From an uncultured Collinsella sp. (GTDB lineage Bacteria; Actinomycetota; Coriobacteriia; Coriobacteriales; Coriobacteriaceae): 9,316 nt of DNA. A model generated the notes under the pieces. It saw nothing but the letters and a program-made list of their open reading frames with translations, was not told the DNA's origin and did no database searches. Position numbers and translations under genes: made by a program. The DNA is taken from positions 1 through 9,316 of the forward strand of contig CAKUGX010000077.1 of assembly GCA_934654765.1 (NCBI GenBank), in the 5' to 3' direction. Below are positions 5,656 through 9,316 of the stretch, piece after piece. How positions within the stretch are numbered: the stretch's first letter is position 1; every line of letters starts with the position of its first letter.

Positions 5656-5692
5656 AAAGGCCTCGGCTCGCGCCAAACGAGCCGAGGCCTTT
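5656..5692 (+). terminator. Terminator of the ECF operon, probably bidirectional
   Basis: A perfect 15-bp stem (AAAGGCCTCGGCTCG 5656-5670 with 5678-5692) and a 7-nt loop. Three T close the + strand stem, and four A precede it at 5655-5658, so the - strand transcript would also end in a short U run. It stands between convergent genes. Confidence 0.8.
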
Positions 5693-5717
5693 ACTGTTTC
5701 CCCAGATAATACCTACC

Positions 5718-5746
5718 AAAATAAACCTGTCCCTTTTTGGCAGGTT
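5718..5746 (-). terminator. Candidate terminator of the ligase/racemase operon
   Basis: On the - strand, AACCTG(CC) pairs with (GG)CAGGTT (5741-5746 with 5724-5729, one bulged A), A-rich loop, followed by TATTTT (complement of 5718-5723). It starts 5 nt after the racemase stop codon. The stem is short, so it may work together with the bidirectional hairpin at 5656-5692. Confidence 0.45.
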
Positions 5747-5751
5747 GAGGG

Positions 5752-6498
5752 CTATTGGCGGTAGGGGGCGCCGCTGCGAATGATGGACTCGCGCACCAGG
5801 ACGTCCATGGCGTCGAGGGTAATCTCGGGCATCTCGCGGTATTTCTGCAGCACCGAAAGCTCCGTGCAGGCCAGAATGACGCGATCGCAGCCGCTGCGGG
5901 CAAACTCCCACATCACGCGGTCGAACTTATCCATATCGGGCTCGCGTCCGGCCTTCACATCGTCGTAGATAAGCGACATCACATCGACCTGACGCTTCTC
6001 GCTGGGATAGACGACCTCGACGCCCGCCGCCTCACATTCGCGCCCATAGACGCCCGCGCCCACAGTTCCGTCGGTGCCCATGATGCCGATCTTGCGCACC
6101 GGCTCGGCCGGCATGCTCAGGTTAGGATCGAACTCGCACTCCCCCATCACCGCGCCCGCTAGGGCATAGCGCACCGACTCGCGCGGCATGTGGATAATCG
6201 GCACCTTCGTAAACGACTGAATCTGATCGTAAAAGTAGTGTGACGTGTTGCAGGGAATGGCGATATGCGCGCAGCCCAGCGACTCGAGCGCCTGGGCGCA
6301 CTCCTTCATAGTCGCCAGCAGCTCGGCATGCTCACCGGTCTTGATGGCCAGCGTGCGGTCGGGCATGGTCGACTTGGAAAGAACCGCCATGTCGATATGC
6401 TCCTGGTCGCACGTAGCCGCCGTATGGCGCACCACCTGGTCGTAGTAATACGACGTGGCCTCGGCGCCCATGCCGCCGATAACTCCCAGCTTTTCCAT
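5752..6498 (-). CDS. Aspartate/glutamate racemase family protein, probable aspartate racemase
   Basis: 248 residues. Start ATG at 6498 is chosen because AAGGAGG (6504-6510) stands 5 nt upstream and the protein then begins MEKLGVIGGMGAEAT, the usual opening of aspartate racemases. An in-frame ATG at 6582, touching the ligase stop, would add 28 unlike residues and has no comparable ribosome site. These enzymes convert L-Asp to D-Asp without cofactor, using two cysteines; both are seen, Cys83 in IPCNTSH and Cys211 in ACTELS. Length is close to the family norm. The gene lies 84 nt downstream of the D-aspartate ligase-like gene on the same strand, so its likely job is to supply D-Asp for the peptidoglycan bridge, as in the Enterococcus faecium racemase/ligase pair. 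A glutamate racemase is less likely given the GGMG start and this neighbour. Confidence 0.85.
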   Translation of the reverse strand: MEKLGVIGGMGAEATSYYYDQVVRHTAATCDQEHIDMAVLSKSTMPDRTLAIKTGEHAELLATMKECAQALESLGCAHIAIPCNTSHYFYDQIQSFTKVPIIHMPRESVRYALAGAVMGECEFDPNLSMPAEPVRKIGIMGTDGTVGAGVYGRECEAAGVEVVYPSEKRQVDVMSLIYDDVKAGREPDMDKFDRVMWEFARSGCDRVILACTELSVLQKYREMPEITLDAMDVLVRESIIRSGAPYRQ

Positions 6499-6519
6499 CG
6501 CCGCCTCCTTGGTGACGCC

Positions 6520-6561
6520 CGCGCAATTGCGCGTATCATACCCGCGCCCGCCCGATGTAAA
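6520..6561 (-). promoter_or_regulatory. Possible internal promoter of the racemase gene with a 14-bp palindrome at the start site
   Basis: On the - strand TTTACA (6556-6561) and TATGAT (6535-6540) are separated by 15 bp, shorter than the usual 17. The expected start of transcription falls inside a perfect palindrome CGCGCAATTGCGCG (6520-6533), a possible operator. Just upstream, 6544-6554 and 6563-6573 form an 11-bp stem (one G-U) that lacks a T run. The gap is only 84 nt, so co-transcription from the ligase remains the main expectation. Confidence 0.3.
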
Positions 6562-6582
6562 CCGGACGGGCGCCGCACTCAT

Positions 6583-7839
6583 CTACTTGTAATACGTCTT
6601 GAACAGCTTAAAGTGGCGCAGTTTGGTGTGCCACATGCGCAGCCAGCGGTTAAAGACAAAGTCGCCCTTCATAAACGAGGGGTCGGCGCCCTTACCCTCC
6701 TTGGCCAGGCGATGTACCTTCGCGCGCAACTCGGGATCCTTGACGTACTTGTCGACGACACCCATGGGAACGACCATCCACAGCGCCTCGTCCTGCGCCG
6801 TCACAAACTCCGGCTCAAACGGGCGGTTGAACACATACTCATCCACCACATACTTGGCAACGTTAAAGCCGCTGTTGGTTACGTAGTAGTTGCTGCGGCC
6901 CTGGCGGGTGTTGAAGTCGAAGAACTTAAACGAGCCATCGCGCTCGTCGTACTTGACGTCAAAGTTGGAATAACCAACAAAGTTCAGGTCCTCGAGCAGC
7001 TTGCGCACGCCGCCCATGAGCTCGTCATTGGGCTCAGTGATGATACAGGCATGGTTGCCAACGCCATGGGGCTGATGCTCCTCGAGCAGTACGTGGCCCA
7101 GGCACATCATGCGCACTTTGCCGTTACGGTCGGAATAGCTGGTGAGCACGCGCATGTACTCGTCGTTGCCGGGCACGCGGTCCTGCAAGATTAGGTCGTC
7201 GGTGTAGCCGCTGGCATAGGAGTCACGGATAACCTGCTCCAGCTCGGCGCGATCGGCAATCTCATAAGCCTTCTTCTGGCCTTCAAACTCATGCTGCCAC
7301 CACATGATGCCGTCGGACGGCTTCAGGATCATCGGGAAGGGGAAGTCAATCTGGTCGAGCACCTCGGCCGGCGCCTCGCCTTGCGCGTTGAGCATCTGCG
7401 CAGTAAAGGTAAAGGTATGCGGGTACGGCACGCCATGCTTCTCGCACAGCTCGTAGAAGATCTCCTTCTTCTGGCACTGCTCGAGCATGCTGTAAGGTGC
7501 GTAGGGCGCGACGATGTTATCCGCCAGCTCATCGGCATCCTTTGCCTGAGCCACCAGGGCAACATAGTTATCGCCGCAGCCCATCAGGACAATCGTCTTA
7601 TCGGCATGCGCCTGGGCAATGCCATTGACGATTTTGAGCATCACGGGCATGGTATCGATGTCGACGTTGGGCGTGTAGTCGATAATCTGGCTTCGATACG
7701 CAGGGCCCGTCTGGTACTTGCCAAAGACCAGACTCTTGACCTGATACTCCTCGTAGAAAGCGCGCGCCACCGAATAGGCGTTGATGTCGCCACCAAGCAG
7801 CACGGGAATGAACTCGCGCTCTGTAAATTGCAATGCCAT
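6583..7839 (-). CDS. ATP-grasp carboxylate-amine ligase, probable D-aspartate ligase for the peptidoglycan cross-bridge (Asl type)
   Basis: 418 residues; ATG at 7839 with AGGAAG (7845-7850) 5 nt upstream. The N-terminal part (IPVLLGGDINAYSVARAFYEEY) is the pre-ATP-grasp domain; the ATP-grasp core contains the nucleotide-binding lysine in FPMILKPSDG (Lys173), ILQDRVPG (217-224) and the metal-binding end FDVKYD (293-298) with FFDFNTRQGRS (307-317). Overall layout and length resemble the D-aspartate ligase of Enterococcus faecium, which uses ATP to join D-Asp to the side chain of the diamino acid of the UDP-linked precursor. The racemase that would make D-Asp is the next gene in the same direction, which strongly supports this role. 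No signal peptide, so it should act in the cytoplasm. Other amino-acid ligases of this fold are possible. From memory, Collinsella peptidoglycan has been described with a D-Asp bridge. Confidence 0.8.
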   Translation of the reverse strand: MALQFTEREFIPVLLGGDINAYSVARAFYEEYQVKSLVFGKYQTGPAYRSQIIDYTPNVDIDTMPVMLKIVNGIAQAHADKTIVLMGCGDNYVALVAQAKDADELADNIVAPYAPYSMLEQCQKKEIFYELCEKHGVPYPHTFTFTAQMLNAQGEAPAEVLDQIDFPFPMILKPSDGIMWWQHEFEGQKKAYEIADRAELEQVIRDSYASGYTDDLILQDRVPGNDEYMRVLTSYSDRNGKVRMMCLGHVLLEEHQPHGVGNHACIITEPNDELMGGVRKLLEDLNFVGYSNFDVKYDERDGSFKFFDFNTRQGRSNYYVTNSGFNVAKYVVDEYVFNRPFEPEFVTAQDEALWMVVPMGVVDKYVKDPELRAKVHRLAKEGKGADPSFMKGDFVFNRWLRMWHTKLRHFKLFKTYYK

Positions 7840-7895
7840 GGAAACTTCCTATCATGAACTGCCCGCACAACGGGCGGTCTTAGTGCAACCGATTC

Positions 7896-7925
7896 ATTCT
7901 AGCGTGCCAAACCGCCAGTACCCAA
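7896..7925 (-). promoter_or_regulatory. Candidate promoter of the ligase/racemase operon
   Basis: On the - strand TAGAAT (7896-7901, 5 of 6 to the -10 consensus) with a weak TTGGGT (7920-7925) at 18-bp spacing. Transcription would start near 7889, leaving about 50 nt of leader with a hairpin (7858-7865 with 7871-7878) just before the ribosome site. The rest of 7840-8064 is the divergent gap toward the MOSC gene. Confidence 0.4.
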
Positions 7926-8003
7926 AGTTCCACCGTATCTATGGCAATCGGAGGGGCAAACTCGGCGCAAAGACGGCACTCACCGCTGTACGACAACGGG
8001 CAA

Positions 8004-8029
8004 TGAACCTACCGTTGTTGTAGGATTCA
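8004..8029. promoter_or_regulatory. Imperfect dyad upstream of the MOSC gene
   Basis: TGAACCTAC (8004-8012) and GTAGGATTCA (8020-8029) are inverted arms with one extra A in the right arm and a 7-nt centre. It lies 35 nt before the MOSC start codon in an AT-richer stretch, so it could be an operator or part of the promoter. I could not assign a convincing -35/-10 pair here. Confidence 0.25.
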
Positions 8030-8064
8030 ACATATTGTCAATCTCATAAGCGAAAGGCGCACGC

Positions 8065-8697
8065 GTGCCCCAAGAACATCTGACCGACAACCCCATCCTT
8101 GTCGCTGCAAAACGCGAGCTAGCGGAACGTACTCAGACGACCGCTCCCCTACGCACCGCCAGCAACGCCTACGAAGGACCCGCCCGCATCGTCTCGATTA
8201 ACACGTCGGCGCACAAAGGCACACGCAAGTCGCCCGTCTCCGATGAGCACGATACCGTCATTGAACAGTTTGGTCTCGCTTCCGATGCGCACGCCGGGCA
8301 CTGGCACCGCCAAGTCTCGTTTTTGGCCGCAGAATCAATCCAGACGGCACAGCATCGCGGGCTCGATGTGCACGAAGGCGACTTTGGGGAGAATTTCACC
8401 ACACAAGGTATCAACTTGCTTTCGCTCCCCTTGGGCACACAGCTCAAGATCGGCAACGACGTTCTGGTCGAGATCAGCCAGATCGGCAAGGTCTGCCACA
8501 CCCGCTGTGCTATCTACTATCTCGCCGGTGATTGCATCTTTCCCCACGAGGGCATTTTCGGTGTGGTGCTTCGAGGCGGAGAGGTGCATGTCGGAGACGA
8601 TATCCAAACGGTCAAGCTCGGCGACGGCACCTGTTCCTTCACCCCAGCCGAGGCGCTCGAAGAAGTTGAGCAGGCTCGCCGCGAGGGAACCCTATAG
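8065..8697 (+). CDS. MOSC domain-containing protein
   Basis: 210 residues, GTG start (8065) with AAAGG (8053-8057) at 7-nt spacing; no better ATG is near. From about residue 38 it follows the MOSC pattern: ARIVSINTS, then DAHAGHWHRQVSFLAAESI, EGDFGENFTTQGINL, LPLGTQLKIG, and the end GKVCHTRCAIYY...FPHEGIFGVVLRGGEVHVGDDI. Cysteines 144 and 148 (CHTRC) and 157 are placed as in relatives of this small MOSC group. MOSC domains are thought to carry sulfur or bind the molybdenum cofactor; in Coriobacteriia, rich in molybdoenzymes, that is plausible. No molybdenum-cofactor gene is next to it in the window. The first 37 residues are polar and not part of the domain. It appears to be a single-gene unit, divergent from the ligase operon. 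Exact reaction unknown. Confidence 0.85.
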   Translation: MPQEHLTDNPILVAAKRELAERTQTTAPLRTASNAYEGPARIVSINTSAHKGTRKSPVSDEHDTVIEQFGLASDAHAGHWHRQVSFLAAESIQTAQHRGLDVHEGDFGENFTTQGINLLSLPLGTQLKIGNDVLVEISQIGKVCHTRCAIYYLAGDCIFPHEGIFGVVLRGGEVHVGDDIQTVKLGDGTCSFTPAEALEEVEQARREGTL

Positions 8698-8931
8698 GTG
8701 CAAAACACCATGTTGGAGTTGCCCTTAAGGCGTGAATCTGCAATCAAAGCGAGTTCCGTAACGTTAAAGTTGAACTCTATGGTTTCTCAACAATTCACTA
8801 TAACTGCAGGTCAAAGCCAAAGCCTCAAGTTCAACTTGACCCTTTGAAACCTTTAAGGTTCAAGTTGAGGTCGAAAGCAGTAGTAGAATACCGTTCGAAC
8901 CATAACCTACGATTGATTGCAGAGGGATTGG
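8698..8931 (+). promoter_or_regulatory. AT-rich control region with repeated AAGTTGAA motifs, a hairpin and a candidate promoter
   Basis: This 234-bp gap has base composition unlike its neighbours. It contains AGTTGAAC at 8768-8775, CAAGTTCAACTTG (8827-8839, a perfect palindrome about its centre) and GGTTCAAGTTGA (8857-8868). The last two form a 14-bp inverted repeat with one mismatch (8831-8844 with 8855-8868). TAGAAT at 8884-8889 is a likely -10 box; its -35 would overlap the right arm of the repeat, so the motifs could be operator sites for the gene starting at 8932. No convincing terminator for the MOSC gene was found. Confidence 0.4.
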
Positions 8932-9316
8932 ATGCAGCATTCGAATCATCGCGTCGCAGCGCTCATCGCGTCGAAGCCGGCTCGTATTATCACGAGCGCC
9001 GCACTCGCTGTCGCACTGACTGCCACGCCGATGCTCTCCCCCGTTGCGGCGTATGCCGCCTCGCAGGCAACGCAGGATCAGCTTTCCGCCGCGCAGCAAA
9101 AAATCGAAGCCGCCACGAGCGCCTACAACGATGCCCGCACCAAACTCGACGACCTGCAAAAGCAGATCGACTCCAACGAGGCGAGCATCGAAGAAATCGA
9201 GGCTAAGCTTCCCGAGCAGCAGGCCAAGGCAAGCTCCGCCATGCGCGATCTGTACAAGTACCAGAAAGGCACCAATCCCATCGTGAGCTTCCTGGTCAAC
9301 GCGCAGAGCTTGGGCG
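8932..9316 (+). CDS. Secreted coiled-coil protein, N-terminal part of a probable peptidoglycan hydrolase (truncated by window end)
   Basis: 128 complete codons, open at the window end. ATG at 8932 follows AGAGGG (8921-8926). A signal peptide is clear: MQHSNHRVAALIASKPAR, a hydrophobic core of about 20 residues (IITSAALAVALTATPMLS) and a likely signal peptidase I site at AYA-A or YAA-S near residues 42-43. Then comes a heptad-like coiled coil rich in Gln, Glu, Lys and Ala (LSAAQQKIEAATSAYNDARTKLDDLQKQIDSNE...), followed by MRDLYKYQKGTNPIVSFLVNAQSLG, which resembles the hinge of EnvC/PcsB/NlpC-P60-type proteins ('Y......LL.S.SL.DF'). The catalytic domain would be downstream and cannot be seen, so NlpC/P60, CHAP or M23 type is open. 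Acts outside the membrane at the cell wall. Confidence 0.75.
   Translation, partial: MQHSNHRVAALIASKPARIITSAALAVALTATPMLSPVAAYAASQATQDQLSAAQQKIEAATSAYNDARTKLDDLQKQIDSNEASIEEIEAKLPEQQAKASSAMRDLYKYQKGTNPIVSFLVNAQSLG

Noticed and set aside
6499..6582. Upstream ATG at 6582 giving a longer racemase
   Set aside because: The added 28 residues do not resemble the family, the ATG lacks a strong ribosome site, and the ATG at 6498 has AAGGAGG at ideal spacing.
6265..7194. Long open frame (309 codons) on the + strand across the ligase and racemase genes
   Set aside because: It spans the boundary of two well-supported - strand genes and shows no recognisable domain.

Overview
The window looks like a chromosomal segment of a high-GC, Gram-positive gut actinobacterium of the class Coriobacteriia, most likely Collinsella or a close relative. 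The grounds are GC-rich coding sequence with strong Shine-Dalgarno sites, an LPXTG sortase signal, an actinobacterial-style Trp leader peptide, a D-aspartate ligase/racemase pair, and a Coriobacteriia-looking intergenic repeat. The genus is inferred from gene content and memory, not from a marker gene.

Layout. (1) 1-1338: 3' part of a family C69 dipeptidase-like surface protein, whose proline-rich wall spacer and LPTTG anchor lie in a different frame from the enzyme. A strong terminator follows. (2) 1339-5692: a complete ECF-type transporter operon on the + strand. It starts with an extended -10 promoter, a 22-codon leader peptide with three consecutive Trp codons, and an attenuator-like terminator. 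These are followed by two paralogous S components (1732-2304, 2458-3006), a two-domain fused ATPase (3137-4888) and the EcfT transmembrane subunit (4881-5627). Two nearly identical 77-bp palindromic repeats sit in the two main intergenic gaps. (3) 5752-7839, - strand: an ATP-grasp D-aspartate ligase-like gene followed by an aspartate racemase-like gene. Convergent terminators separate them from the transporter operon. (4) 8065-8697, +: a stand-alone MOSC-domain protein. (5) 8932 to the window end, +: the 5' part of a secreted coiled-coil protein resembling the N-terminal part of peptidoglycan hydrolases, preceded by a 234-bp AT-rich gap with repeated AAGTTGAA-like motifs.

How the genes work together. 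The clearest system is a tryptophan-attenuated ECF transporter. When charged tRNA-Trp is scarce, the ribosome should stall on the Trp codons and transcription should continue into the transporter genes, which suggests that one or both S components bind tryptophan or a related compound. The - strand pair fits synthesis of D-Asp and its addition to the peptidoglycan precursor as an interpeptide bridge. The first and last genes also concern the cell surface, but they are not in one operon with the others.

No tRNA, rRNA, CRISPR array, integrase or complete insertion sequence was seen. The points most worth checking are the Trp leader with a long inverted repeat around its terminator, the 77-bp repeats placed inside the transporter operon, the frameshift that removes the sortase anchor, and the asymmetric ATP sites of the fused ATPase.
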